From Gossypium raimondii (taxonomy: Eukaryota; Streptophyta; Magnoliopsida; Malvales; Malvaceae), in NCBI RefSeq assembly GCF_025698545.1, contig NC_068569.1:16182001-16246000 (forward strand): 64,000 nucleotides of DNA. The letters run 5' to 3'. The translations under genes and the position numbers were made by a program. The notes under the pieces are model-generated. The model was given only the letters and a program-made list of their open reading frames with translations, had not been told where the DNA came from and made no database searches. Positions 35,395-48,531 of the stretch are shown here, piece after piece (the first letter of the stretch is position 1; each line of letters begins with the position of its first letter).

Positions 35395-38260
35395 GGAAAA
35401 AGGATTTAGCCATTTCGAGTAAAAAAACAAAGGTGTCGATTTTAACTGTTTGTTTTTGTGCCATCCCGATTGAAAAGTTTGCTGGTTAGTGGTGTTGTGG
35501 CTTTTATAGAGAGGAACGATTATAATAGAGTAGATAATAGACTGTTGATCAAAGTGTGGCCTTGTTGTGGTGGGTAGTTGATTCCTATGTTCTTAGGGTT
35601 TCGTTTTTTGACGACTCTGTAAATCTTTGAAGAAATGAATGCATAAACCACAGTTTTTCATTCAGAGTTTTGTTGTGGATTCCTATCTTCTTCATTATAG
35701 GAATAGATTTTATTTTATTTTTTTGCATAAAATCTCAACACTAGCTTCTTTGTTTTTTCCCCTTGGAATGTGTGATTTCCATATTCCATTGAATGATTTG
35801 CAGGCGAACAGTCTGAGCATTTGAGTTTCGGTTCTCGAAGAATGTCTGCAGGTTTCAGCTACCACTAGTCACCCACTACTTCATCACTCTAACATGATAT
35901 AGGTTCTAATCTAGCCAAAATTTTCAAGCATTTTGATTATCTCCCCATGCTATACTACCAATTGTACCTCTCTCAAAAGCAACCAAATTCTTATTATTTG
36001 ATTTTGACCACTTTTTGAACCAGATACGGACGGTTAACATTAACCATAGGGGCATAACATTTGAGCTTTCAAATTACTAATTCCAGACAAGGAAAACAGG
36101 TAGCAGGTGGACCTGGAGTGGCATGGAATTTAGAATGACACCTAGAAGAAGAAATTATTAATTAACCCCGTTGTCTGGTTTGAAAATTTGCTTGTTACCT
36201 GCGTGACATTCCACCAACCAAGGGACCGTTTTAGAAGCATCTTCTTCACATCTGCTCTTTAGTGAAAGCTGTTGCTTTCATGTCCCTACATGCCCATCTA
36301 TCACTAATCAGTAGGGCAAACTCTTCCCATTTCGGAAGCTATTGAATTCAAACCTGAAAACGTAACCATTCCCCCATGCCTAGTTGGGCCCTTCCAATTC
36401 CAGTCATCTCATATACGCGACCCCATCATAATATAATATGATGAAGCTTCATCATTCATGCCGTAAGTTGTAAATTGACTGGATTTTTAACATTTAAGAA
36501 ACCAAATATGCTTTGCATGTGAGAATAAATAGAATGGCCTCTGACTACCACAGTTGTTTAACTGCTATTCGATTCGACATAACTCCAACACAATAGAATA
36601 TTGACCATGTTTCCAGGTTTTTTCTTCTTTTTTTTTTTTTTACCCTTTTTAAGACGGATTAGATTACATATTAGTTCTTTTTTTGAGTTATCTTATGTTT
36701 ATATTCATAGGCTTAACCTTCTAGCTTATGATATATATGCTATTTTAAATAAGACGTTTATTATTTGTAGTTCTAAACAAATTAGTACATATAGTATTGA
36801 TATTGATATTCAATGATTATAACGATGGGGGGTCAATTATTATGTCCTAAAATCATTTCCTGTGGGATAGTGGGAGGTTGGTTATTAAGGCAGCAGCCTG
36901 GTAATGTGCACCAAAGTGCATTCTTTAAATGTTTAAAAAAATGGAACTTTGTCACCATTCATCATTTTCCATCATCTATGTGGGGATTGGTGTTAGACCC
37001 ACTTTTATATACGAGACATATTCATCCCTTTTCTAGTACCATATAGACAACGGGGGTGAAGCAATTAAAAACTAAAAAAAAATGAACAGAAAAGTGCAAG
37101 GAGCTAAGACCTGTCTTTCCAAGAACCATCCAATTCCATCGCCACTCGAACCTACTTTAATAAAAACCAAGAATACCACTGGAAGCTGAAATGTGCTAAG
37201 TCAAATGTTCAGCAGCTTTTGCCAAATCAGAATCTGAAATGCACCCACTTTTTATAACCTTACAGCATGTGTAGAATGTTCCAGGTTGTCCATTAGTGAG
37301 GACTGATGAGGACAATTCCAAGTGTTTTAAACCAAGTAGCTTCATTGGTGATTTCTGTCTTGCTTTTTGTTTATTATGTTAGATGAGTTCCCTGCAGAAA
37401 AGGACAGGGACAATGAAAACTTTAGTTACTATATGTCTGCATGCGCACCCGTAATTGACGGATTCATTATCCATACATGATGTTATACAGTGTTTTGATT
37501 ACAATCCCCATTTTGCTTCATCATGATGTCAACATGATAATTGCAGTGGCTCATTTGATCACCCATGGACATTTGACAAATGTTTAAGCACTTGGTTTAT
37601 TATAATTAAGCTGACAAGATTTTACAAAAAAAAAAAAAAGCATACAGCAGCGATGGAGAGTAATTTAGGGAGAAGGAATTGCACGTTAAGAGTGGTAATA
37701 ATAGCACTCAATTATGAATTCGGAGGGAGGGGTACCGCTCTGCTTTCATTGTCACTTGGACCCTTTGAAGTACTAATAATATGGTTCCATCGAGCTCAAC
37801 TAGTGACATTTGAGGTGGGACTGAAAACCAATCCAATGCTATCACTGATTGGTTGTACTGGTGAAAGCTAGTGAGGTTTTAAGTTTGGAGTGGAAGTAGG
37901 GTAGGTTCAATACATGTCATGGTTAATCATCAAACTTAATTCATGAAATTTCATTTCAGATTAAGGTATTTGTTAGCTAAGATAGTTGCAATGTTTTAAT
38001 AATGTCCAACTCAAATCCTAGATTCAACAAGTTTGTGGAGTTTGTTGTATGCATAATTTTATAAAATAAGGCTCCAAGTAGTTGTAACATTATGGACAGT
38101 CTATTTCATTGTCTAAGACAGGATGAAGAGATGTGAAGACAACGCAATGAGTTGAAGAAGGAATCAGGAGGAAACTATATATCATTCGATTTGAACTTTG
38201 CATCACAAAAGTACATATATAGATTTTATATATATAAGGAAGTGTCTTTTTCTTTTCTTC
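35395..38260. other. Intergenic between the Dof gene and the LHT transporter
   Basis: The first 250-400 bases are the Dof 3' region. Small open frames at 36601-37046 and 37653-37871 have no recognisable content. No repeat with clear ends was found. Confidence 0.5.
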
Positions 38261-41200
38261 TTAATTGGGCTTGAAGAACTTCAACTTGAGTCCATTGTTC
38301 ACTATGCTCCAAATGCCACCAATAGAGAAGGCCAGGCTGAAGGCAACACCCAACCAACCCAGGATCCAATTGAAATACCAGTTGAAGCTGTATTTCGGAG
38401 GCCTTTTTATTAGAACCCACATGAAACAAGGATAAGCAAATGTAACTGGAAGGGTGAGTCCTCCTAACAGTCCAGCAAGGCTTGAAAGGAATGGGAGTGC
38501 CACCCCTATGAAGAAGGACACAAATCCGTAGAAAACACGAAAACCAGAACGAACCCAGATCGAGCAAGGGCGATTCGTACGGCTAGTATATCCAGCCTCA
38601 AAGCTGTCGAAAGCCGGCATTGAATATATTTGGAAACTGCTGAGACAGTTGAATACCACAAGAAGAAAAGTGAGGGCAAGGAGTCCCCTTGGAATGCTGT
38701 GACTGTGAAATGCATAAAGTGCATTCAGAATCCCTCCAGAAGGCATCTAAATAAAGTCAAACAAGTGTAATAAGCAATAGATTGACATTGCAGACGATAT
38801 AATCCATCAATGTAGAAAAAATAGGATACTTACAAGGTTTCCGTAAGCCCAAAAGCCTCCAATGGCAACAGGGAAAAGGCACATGGCAATGAAGAAATAA
38901 GCAACCTTGGCTCCTCTCCACATGGGCACATGAGCTGGGTTTTTGAATGTTGATGGCATTGTTGCCTGAAAAGAAGCCACATAAAATTATCATCCTTAGA
39001 AAATAAGAATGACCATCGGCTTCCAAGAAATCTCATAGATATTTGCTTAACAGTGTGCACACCTGGATCTCTAAAACTAAATTATGGCCTCTGAATGCAA
39101 AGGCTACGATTCCAAGTGCATTCATGACTGAGAAGAGAGCTGCAGAAGAGGATGGCATTGAGAGAGGTTCATAAGAGATTGTGGGTGGCCTTTGTTGGCT
39201 AACAGAGAGCACCCACACCATAGTGGAGTAAGTGATGGCTGTGATGGCTCCTACAAGAGAGAGCCCTGCAATTGAATTAAGATTGGGGAGCTGAGACAGG
39301 ACAATGCACAATGACGTGAACACCAGATACCACTCAACCGTCGTCAGAGGATTTGATGAACAGAGAGGGCCACAGACAATCTGGAAGAACAGTTTCATGG
39401 TCTCCCCTCCTATGAGAATCAAAGCTGTCGCAGTTCCCGCTGATAAATAAACTGTAGGGAAGAGAGCAAGCCAAACACCTAATCTTTCTCCTGCAAAAAA
39501 AAAAAAAAGGAGTAATATTACATGAATTGAAGTTTACATGTTGCATAAAGTTGATTTACTTGAAATTTTCTCCTAAAAGTCACATAACAAAATTCTAGTT
39601 GTATTGAAGTAATCTGTGAGACTTGAAACGAATGCATGAGCTGAAAGGGTCTTCCAAGTCGTTTAGTTTCCTATGTATCCAAATGTTACAAAAACAACAG
39701 AAAATAAGTAACTTGTAAAGCTCAAAGTCAGCTGCATAACTTTAGCATTTGACATGAAAACTCAACTTGCAAGTTGCAACACTAGCTACAGCCATTCATG
39801 ACAAAAGATGATCATGTATGTTAACTTCTTCTTCTTCCTCTATCATGCTATTAATAGAGAGTTTAAACAAGCAGACAAGGGTTAAATGTGTAGGGGATCT
39901 TCTGTTCTCACCAAAAGCAGCTTGTGCGAGCTCCACATATCTATTGTATCTCTTTCCTGGGACAGCTTCATGCAACTGAACCAGAATCCATAAGGTGTAA
40001 AGTTGCCAACAGTAGGCTATAGTTAACGACAATATACCCCAACTCCTACACAAACAACCACATCAAGTTAACAGTATTCAAATTTTCTTCTATTTGCTTT
40101 TATAGTTGTTGCATTTAGAGTACTGGAAGACCAAGCCAAATGTATATGACAATTCATGGGTAATGCGAACCGCTTTTGAGTTTCTTCAGAATTCGACCAA
40201 AGTTTGGTTAATCTTGTCAATTAGGTTCAAGTCAATGCTCTGGGGAGCATAAAAAATAAAAGCACCTGTTCATAAATTCAAAACATAAAGGCCAACATAG
40301 TTTATTCTGCAACATGCTTATCAGCTGATATGATGCCGTATAAAATCATGAGAAATGGATATCAGGAATCTTGGACCGGGAAAAAGCAAAAACCATAATA
40401 ATAATCAATGATAAAGGAGCCCCCCCTCCAACTTAATCCCATAAAAAGAACCAAAAAGAATACGTGGACCCGGAATATCTTATTCTCTACAGTAATTCAA
40501 CTAGAACTAGTGATAAATCTAAATACAAAGACTTGTTGCAAGGAGATCATTTCTTTCTTTTATTAAATTCAAACCTTTGATATTAGCGTAAAAAAAGAGG
40601 GTAATAAGGATAAATGGGAAGGACCACATCCACACCAACTTTAGTCCAATTCCATGACTGCATGTCTAGGCAGGCAGAAACAGAGTAACTTCCACCCAAA
40701 AAAAAAAAAAAAGACAGTGGTCACCTTAAAGAGACAAAAGACATTAATGTGATATCGTGGATAGGAGTAGGTTAATTCCTAGGTGATAAAAGCTATAAAA
40801 ATGGAAATAAACTTGCAAGAAAATGAAACAGTAGCTGAACATAATACAACTTCAAACTAGCAAATGGATACATAAAATCATTAGTAATCAACAATAATTC
40901 TAGAGATTTTGTTATTTTTTGAGAAAAAAAGTCAAATAGGAACACCATTGTTTTGTGCCATGGAGTCTTTTTGCTTTTCCCATATTCTCCTTCTAACATT
41001 AATAATAGAAATTACTTGCAAATGCAACTTCTAAATGAACGTTAAACATGCAAGCTAGTGCTAAAAAACTCTTAAGTCCAAAAGGGTAGTGTTTTTAGTG
41101 GGGGAAAATGTTCATACCAGCCTAGAAAAGCAAAAGCAACAGGCAAGACCAAAGCTTGGAACCCAACCCCAGCATTCAGGTTATGAAACGCGGCGTAATG

Positions 41201-41494
41201 AGCGTTCCCATTGCGTGATTCAGTGATGGGAAGCCAAGCATCTTGAGGGTTAAGCTTAGTGAGATGACCCACTTCTTCCAAGTAACCTTTCATATTGATC
41301 AAAACCTTCTTCATTGGAGTCCCTATCGGACTCAAGAACCTGGGAGATATAAACGACGTTGGAGTCCATGCTGTCGACGACTTCTGCCCAGCTGGCCTCG
41401 GCGACCTCTGCCCCGACGGCGTTTGTATCTCCGGTGTTGACACTCGCGGCGTTGCTGGAATGGATATCAACTCTGTCTCAGGCCGCTCATCCAT
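38261..41494 (-). CDS. LHTL8: Lysine/histidine transporter-like amino acid transporter (LHTL8-like)
   Basis: A plasma-membrane-type amino acid/proton symporter of the AAAP family. Five exons on the minus strand: 41494-41118, 40045-39912, 39490-39063, 38965-38834 and 38746-38261, giving 1,557 nt (518 residues), the normal family length. The start MDERPETEL at 41494 is the first ATG in the open frame. The N-terminal cytosolic tail is rich in Ser/Pro (STPEIQTPSGQRSPRP). It is followed by the conserved GVGFQALVLPVAFAFLGWSW first membrane segment, then about ten more hydrophobic helices, ending KFFKPN. All splice borders are GT-AG and no lesions were seen. Substrate range cannot be read from sequence. 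The symbol follows the Arabidopsis protein it most resembles. Confidence 0.93.
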
Positions 41495-41579
41495 CACTTG
41501 AAAATGCAAAAAGTGAAAACCTTGTGTTTCACTGTGAACCTGAAACTGAAAAGAAGAAATAATGGAGCATTCTTGGTCG

Positions 41580-41587
41580 CCTTTATA
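41580..41587 (-). promoter_or_regulatory. Possible TATA box of the LHT transporter
   Basis: TATAAAGG on the minus strand lies about 85 bp upstream of the ATG at 41494, a suitable distance for a short leader. No other support. Confidence 0.4.
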
Positions 41588-41599
41588 TTTGTTCCCAGT

Positions 41600-44500
41600 G
41601 GTTTTGCAGTACGTGAAACTGGACAGAAAAATATAATAGTTAAAAAAAAAGAGCTCGTAGCATCAAATTTTGCACATCTTGAATCACCACCGTTGATCAA
41701 AAGAATAGAACCAAATTTGACGGTGGCGATGCATTTTCAATCTATTGTCTACAATCTTTAAAACCAGATTTGATGTGGACGGGTATGATTTTGATTGATG
41801 GGCGGAGAGTAAGTAACATTAGATGATAAAGTAGTCAGGTTTAGAGAGATTGAGACTGTATTTAGGGGTGAGTCAGTGTAGTTGAAAAGTGATTGGTTTG
41901 GTGGGTCCGATGTTCTTGTTCCCGGATTTTACGGTTATAGAGTGGGTGGGGAATGCTTCACGCGATGTGGGGCGCGTGACCAAGATAATAACGTTGCACT
42001 TGGGCGTGAAGTTCTAAGCAAAAGACTGTTGAGACTAATGGACGTAATTCTCTTGTCGTCAATCTTTTCTTCAGTTTAACTAACAAATCCAGACCCTTGT
42101 CATCAACATATTGCAGTAAGTGACTTACTAGCCAACCCTTTTTTTTAATTTACTGTTTCTCGCCATTTTAATTGTAAACTATTAACACGTTGTATATTTC
42201 CTTTTTCCATTTGAATATTAAGTAAAAAAATTGGGTGTCAATTACTTGAGCTAAATGGGTTTACATATGATATATTCTAATGGTCTTAGTATTATTGCAA
42301 AAACTGCCTTTTCCATGATTACATTAGACCACTTTTTACTTTCTCTTTTGGCTATTTGAATAGGGGAAGAGTAAAAGAAGCATGAAGGCTACTAAACCCT
42401 TAGTTCAATGCTTACATCTTCTGAAGATTCTTATGGGTAATTCATCATCATGTTTCAACTTTAGGCCATAAAAATCTTGCAACAAACAAAAGTTTGGAAA
42501 ATCATAAGACTTTAGACAGAACTAGAAGCAGTAGGAGAAAGGGAAAAAGAAAAAGCGCGCGTGGGAAAGCCGTAGAGGATTATGTTCCTACTCCTACTGC
42601 TATCGATATTTGTGGGGCGCTAACTTTGAAAAATGGAATGGGAAAATGTCAGATTTTACCGACAAACCACGTGCCATAGTCTCACGTGGACTGCTTCCGA
42701 ACTCTTACCTCTTTCATAATTAACCGCGCAAAATTATCATCCTTAAAATCTTACTTTTTTCTATATTTTATTATTGCCACTTTGGGAAACCTAGAAAAAG
42801 GAAAGGTAAGGAATTGGACCTCACCCGCCGAAAGGAAATCCAAGAACCGGCACTATTGCCTTCTTTGCCTTTTCCATATTTCAAGGATATAATGAAATCG
42901 GGTGATGGTCCCATTATCCCATTCAAGGTTATTTTGAGTTGTTTTAGTATATCCTTAAATCAAATTGATATGTTTAATTTTAGTATTCCAATCCAAGAAG
43001 AAACAATCACCGACTCTTTCCATTTCCACCAACCAAACTTCAACTCCATCACTCTGTCACAGAGCATGCTCCAATCCAACTGCGAGTGGCGACCCAGTTC
43101 CAACCCAAGGTTTTACAACCACAGAACAGGCGCCGTGGACAGGAACCAAACTCTCTGCCATCGCATGCGTCCAATCTACTACACCCTCACTCCCACCATT
43201 TTTAAGCAAGGAATGAGTAAAATCAAGGTGAACACCAAAACAGTTCAATTCTTACAATATTATACCTAACTTGGCTTCCTAATGAGCCAATAACACAACA
43301 CTTCCCGTATGTAAAATAATGGTTAAATATGCACTTGGTTCCAAGTTTTTACTACTTAATTAAGTTTTATAATTAAAATAATTTATTTACGGCAAGCATT
43401 AATTTGAATAAAAAAATCAAGTTCATGTATCAATTTGAATCGAGAAGTTAAGTTCAAATACTTAATTGGATCAAAATAAACTTTAGATACTAAATTGAAT
43501 CTTAAAGTTAAGTTCAAGCACTTAATTAGACAAAAAAAGCCATAAGTACTAATTTGAACTTTAAAGCCAAATACAAGTACCAAAATATAATTTTACCATA
43601 AAATACCCGAAAAAGAATAAACAATAGGAGTGATGGGATAAAATTATAAATCGTAAAGCATTAAGTAAACCCAATCCAATGTGATCATGTCTTCCTCTCC
43701 TTGTCATTCTAAGTCGTGATGAAAATACTTTTGCCAAGAAATTTCGAGTATGAATCCTAATCATCGTTTTCTTATAGTGATTTCTATCTATTGTTTTCAC
43801 GTTATAAATTTCAGTTTATAATGACAAGTACAACTAAAATTATAAGTTGGACAAAATATGCAACCAACTATTTCCCCTTAATAACCAAAAACTTTCTTCC
43901 GGTGATTATTATAATAGGACATTCAAACTCGAAAAGACGTGCTTGTCAACAACGCCAACCACGTCTTGTTTCAGCCAAATGGGTAGTCTAATGTTTTCTC
44001 TAAATTAATACCACCCAAAGTCCTAGGAAACTCACCATGTAATTTCTTTTGTGTGGCTCCCTGTATCACTACCCAAGTTGAATTACCTAATCTGGGATTT
44101 GAATCTACTTTCAATTTACAGGTTCACAACTAACGTGAACATCCTTGGAAGTATTGGACTCTTGCATTTTCTCTCTATCAACGATGCCGTTGGGTAATGA
44201 CTAATAGTAACTCGGATATGAAACATAAAGGAAAAGTTACCGGTTGAGGCTACCGCAGCGAGCCCAATATGCGAGGGTATGGGCTCACGGGCAATGTCTC
44301 CTTCAGATGTTGTCGTGGTCAATCACAACATTCAAAGCTGCCTTGCGGATATTGCTTCGAAAATTTCCTGTCTTAATATATACAGAGTACTCTATATCCC
44401 ATTTACTATAATATTCCAGTCAAACCCCTCGCCATGTTTTGCTTAAAGACTTGTCAAAGTACTATCCTCAATCTGTCATCCTTTTTTAACCTTAGAACTT

Positions 44501-44727
44501 TGATAAGATTTTTATGTTGGTTACGAGAGATGGAAAAAATACCCATACCAACAATACCCAAAGGCAAGCTTTGTTCTTATTTTCTTATTCAAAAGAAAAC
44601 AACATTAGATATTAAGATTAAAACTAAACTAAACTAAATTTAATTCTTTAAAAATGATAATATGATCAATTAAAATAGATTTGTTTTTGGTGAATGTATT
44701 TAGGAAGTCCCTCTATTATTGGAATCG
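41600..44727. other. Intergenic; no gene supported
   Basis: Moderately GC-rich patches at 41800-42070, 42500-42680 and 42800-43240 contain short frames (for example 42814-43269 plus and 43057-43248 minus) with no recognisable domain. The segment 43328-43600 holds three to four diverged units of about 60 bp with AAGTTAAGTTCAARYACTTAATT. Sequence around 44110-44330 is also unassigned. Confidence 0.4.
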
Positions 44728-45052
44728 AGATCAAATTAGTCCCTCTAATATTAAATGGATCAATTTAATCCTTTTATTATTAAAAAGAATCAAATAAGGC
44801 CAAATTTGAATATAATTAACTTTTACTAATTTAAAATTGACATGAAAATTATTCTTTTCATTTATAATTTAACTCCAAACAAAATATTTCACAGTAATAT
44901 CATAAGAAGCTTTCAAAATATAACTCTTCTAAATAGTAAATGATATTTTTAACCCTAAATGTTAATTCTATTAAAATTTGTCTTATTTGATTCTTTTTAA
45001 TAGAAAAGGGACCAAATTGATCCATTTAATAATAAAGAGATTAATTTGATCT
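44728..45052. mobile_element. MITE with roughly 80-bp terminal inverted repeats
   Basis: The left arm (44728-44807) and the reverse complement of the right arm (44974-45052) are nearly identical. Both read AGATCAAATTARTCYCTYTA, then ATTAAATGGATCAATTT and AAAAAGAATCAAATAAG. The short middle is AT-rich and noncoding. Long TIRs with a small core suggest a Mutator-like or foldback MITE. The outer edges may extend somewhat further; a target duplication was not resolved. Confidence 0.75.
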
Positions 45053-46720
45053 AATCCTAATTAGCGATTACATTTATCATTATTTTTCAAAGAAAGAATT
45101 AACATTGGATTCATGTAGAAGATGTGAGGTGATTTTGAGTTTAAGATATTATATTCAACATCAAAATGTTGATGATTTTTTGGGAAAGTATACTTCACTA
45201 AGTTTGAAAACTTAATTTACTTATGCTACGCATCAACTCAAACACTTTTGTGAAAATTAAAAGTATTAATGCAATTAGCTAACAATTTATATACAAAATT
45301 CAAATCAAAATAAGACTTAAAAATTAAAGACATAAAGAAATTTATTTATCAAACCTTGGAAGTTACAATTTCTAAAAGTTTATTGAACGTACAAAAATCT
45401 TTGATTTCTTTTTCAATAAAAATTATTTGAGATTTTATATTAGTTTAATGAGATATACTTCAAGAATCGTCGAGAGTTAATCTTGAAGAACGATTTATAT
45501 CTCATTTGTGTTGAGGCAATCAAATTGTAGAGAGATTTGATTTAAGGATTTTCGAGATTTGATTTTGAATGAATGATTTCAATTTAAAAGCTTTTAGACT
45601 TAATCTTAAAAATGGGTTTAGTATTCTTTAAGAAGACATTTGTTAAAGTTTGCTTTTAAAAAATATACATTTACAATTTTTAGTAAGAGATATTTTAGGA
45701 ATAATAAAACATCGTTAATAATTGTATCTTAATCTTTCCATCATTAGATTGTTCTAATGATGAACTCTGGTTAATCAATTGGTGACAATTAAAAACCCTT
45801 AAAAGACCCTGTTGCATTAATGGTGCATGAGAATCAGGTTCCAAATGATCTATCCTTCTCCTAAGTATCTTGGAGTTCAATTTTGTGTTCAATACCATAC
45901 TCTACCTTGACAATGTCTTTCGACAATGATTTTAAATAAATCTAGCAATGCACTTGTCTTATAACTCACATATATGTGGGCTAAATTTTAGGAAAATGCC
46001 ATTTAAAAAAAAATTAGTGTTTTGGATCGGTTTCTACGATATTTAGGGTAATAGGCCAATTTTGGAGAAAGATTGTAGATGAAAAACAATGATATTTGAA
46101 TGGTCTAATAATATTTGAAATAATTAATTTTGTAATTTTTGGAAAATATTTCACATATAAAAATAATGATATTTGAAATAATTAATTAAAATATTTCACA
46201 TGTAAAAATATTTGAAATATCATACCCACAATGTAGATGAAAAACAATTATATTTGAAATATTTTACATATAAAATAATAATGATATTTGAAATGATTAT
46301 TTCATTTTATAATATTAAAAGTACCATACCCACAATATAGGTGGAGAAAATAAATATTTGACATATAAATATTATATATAAAGAAAAATATATCAAAAAA
46401 TTAGTTGATGTTTTTTTAAAATAAAATATATTTAAGATAATGATAAATATAAAATATATATTATATAATTATTATTTTATTTATATAAATAAAGTAGTTG
46501 TTAATTTCAAATATTTTAACATAATGATATATTTTATTATATAATTACATATTTATTATTTGATTTTATAAATAAAATATTTAGTAATTAAAATAAAAAT
46601 TTGAAACAACATAAAATAAAAAAATTTCATCCTAAAAATATTATTTCTAAACTTTCTATAATAACTCGTAAAATCAATGCAAGCTTAATAAAGTGATATA
46701 CCAAAGGGTAAACAAACATC
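45053..46720. other. Intergenic, AT-rich with ATATTTGAAAT repeats
   Basis: No gene was recognised. Between 46080 and 46350 the words GATATTTGAAATAATTA and CATACCCACAATRTAG recur in diverged tandem units of about 60-130 bp. A 67-codon minus-strand frame at 45695-45898 was not assigned. Confidence 0.45.
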
Positions 46721-46727
46721 CAATCAG

Positions 46728-46956
46728 TAGTGTTCAACAAACATCTATCACCATGAAAACCATTATGAAGTGGCATTGTATTTCTTCTTTACGCATCTGA
46801 ATCACTTATCTTTTTTGGGAGGGTTTTACTTCAATACCATCTCCCGACCAAGTAGGATTAGTCTTAGACCATTAAATAGATGAGGACATGAATTTCAAAT
46901 GATTAATTACATTTACAATTTTTTTAAAAAGTTTATAAGTACAGTACAAATATATA
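46728..46956. repeat. Tandem duplication, unit A
   Basis: TAGTGTTCAAC through ACAAATATATA here matches unit B, which begins about 311 bp later at 47039. Shared landmarks are ATGAAGTGGCA, TAGGATTAGTCT, AGACC and ATAGATGAGGACATGAA. Unit B is interrupted by the LTRs at 47154-52982 and continues at 52983-53114. Confidence 0.75.
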
Positions 46957-47399
46957 AATATTCTTTTGATTTGTTTTAGGTCAATTAACCCCACAATCAC
47001 ATAAGTGGCTCTTCCACCATATATAAATTTTTAGTTGGTAGTGTTCAACCAATGTTTATTGACATGAAAACTAATATGAAGTGGCAGTGGACTTCTTTTT
47101 TAGACATTTTGGACATTTAAATTTTAGAATCATCCTTGTTGGGAGAGCTTTACTGTAACACCACTCACCCTTATCCGTCGCCAGAATAGGGTTACACTTA
47201 CGGAGCATTTACTGAACTTGTCAGATCAATTATGAACATTTCATATCATTTAATACACATATCAGAAACCAATCACAATTCACTCACATTGTCCCTTGTA
47301 TGAGCCATTGATGCCCAAAATATGTATTAGAAACAAGTCGGGACTAAACTGGAAACTCAGAGAATTTTTCTCAAATTTTCAAAATTTTGCCTAGGTACA

Positions 47400-47720
47400 A
47401 GGGACACACGCCTGTGTCTTAGGCCATGTGAGCATTCGATGTGAGGCACACGACTGTGTCCCAGCCTGTGTTCATACCCATGTAACTCTCTGACTTGGGT
47501 CACACGGCCAAGTCACACATCCGTGTGCTAGGCCATGTGTAAGGTGCAGGGGTAACACGACCAAGCCACATGCTTGTGTGCTAGGCCGTGTGCAAAAACC
47601 TGGAAATTCTGTTTCTAAATTTTAAGATGTAGGGGACACACGGCCGGATCACATGCCCATGTGCTAGGCCGTGTGTCACACACGGCTGAGACACACGCCT
47701 GTGTCTCTGCTCGTGTGGAC
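47400..47720. repeat. CACACGGCC / GGCCRTGTG palindromic repeats in the outer LTR
   Basis: Irregular repeats of CACACGNCNGNGTCNNNGGCCRTGTG type recur six to eight times, for example near 47410-47440, 47500-47540, 47560-47595 and 47638-47700. Each half is largely the reverse complement of the other. Confidence 0.7.
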
Positions 47721-48394
47721 GAAAATAGACCATTTTAAGGCCACTTTTCTCACCCATTTTGTTATCAACCTATACACAACATTTCAATACATCAATACAT
47801 CCCAAACAAACAATCAACACAAGCCAAAATCATGTTTTAAGCATAACATAACATCATAAATACTCAATTTATCAAAATCCATTTCATTGATTTATCAACA
47901 CAAGCCAAACTCACCTATTCAACCCATTTCATTGATTTATCAAAATCCACTACTAATTACATACAAACATTTACCATTCACAACCACATTTCAAAATATT
48001 TCATTACCAAATTCAACCCTATACATGCCATATAAACCAAAGTTTACATCGCAAAACTACCAGATTAAGATGGATAGTGTGGCTTAATATGTTGATCCGA
48101 TCTTCCGACTCCACGTTAATCTACAAGGACATTAAACAACACAAGTAAGCTTATTGAAGCTTAGTAAGTTTGATGGCTTTAAACGTAAATCTTACCGAAC
48201 ATACTATAACAAATCATTTAAGTAAATCATTCAATATACATTTCCTGCCAATGACAATTTCAATTAATGAATTCATTTATTTCAAATCAATACCAATAAT
48301 AACTTTAAGTCTTCAAACATTAATTTCATATGTCACTTACCAACCTTTACCAAATCTGAGAACGACTTACGGATATGAGTGCATCGTATTCAGA

Positions 48395-48531
48395 AGCCCA
48401 AAGGCTGCACAGAAGCACATAAGTGCTAAACAGAAACCCATAGGGGTTGAACGGAAGCTCGTAGGAGCTGAACGAAAACCCGTTAGGGTTGAACAAAAAC
48501 TCATATGAGTTAACAGAAGCTCGTGAGAGCT
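48395..48531. repeat. Array of seven short hairpins with changing stems
   Basis: Seven stem-loops follow each other every 19-21 bp, each with a 4-nt loop. Stems are AGCC/GGCT (48395), AGCAC/GTGCT (48414), AACCC/GGGTT (48435), AGCTC/GAGCT (48456), AACCC/GGGTT (48477), AACTC/GAGTT (48498) and AGCTC/GAGCT (48518). Linkers are close to RAACRRA. Every stem is fully paired although the sequence varies between units. Confidence 0.85.

Noticed and set aside
34624..35464. Minus-strand and alternative-frame ORFs over the Dof gene
   Set aside because: They are shadows of the GC-richer Dof coding sequence; only the plus-strand frame carries the zinc finger.
41495..41509. Five-residue longer start for the LHT transporter
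   Set aside because: It needs a TTG start; ATG at 41494 begins the conserved N-terminus.
42814..43269. 151-codon plus-strand frame
   Set aside because: It opens with TTG rather than ATG, the first true ATG is near 42892, and no domain is visible.
44116..44322. 68-codon minus-strand ORF
   Set aside because: No domain recognised and no leader or splice context.
48395..48531. CRISPR array (short palindromic repeats at even spacing)
   Set aside because: This is plant nuclear DNA, the units lie inside an LTR, stems differ between units, and there are no unique spacers.
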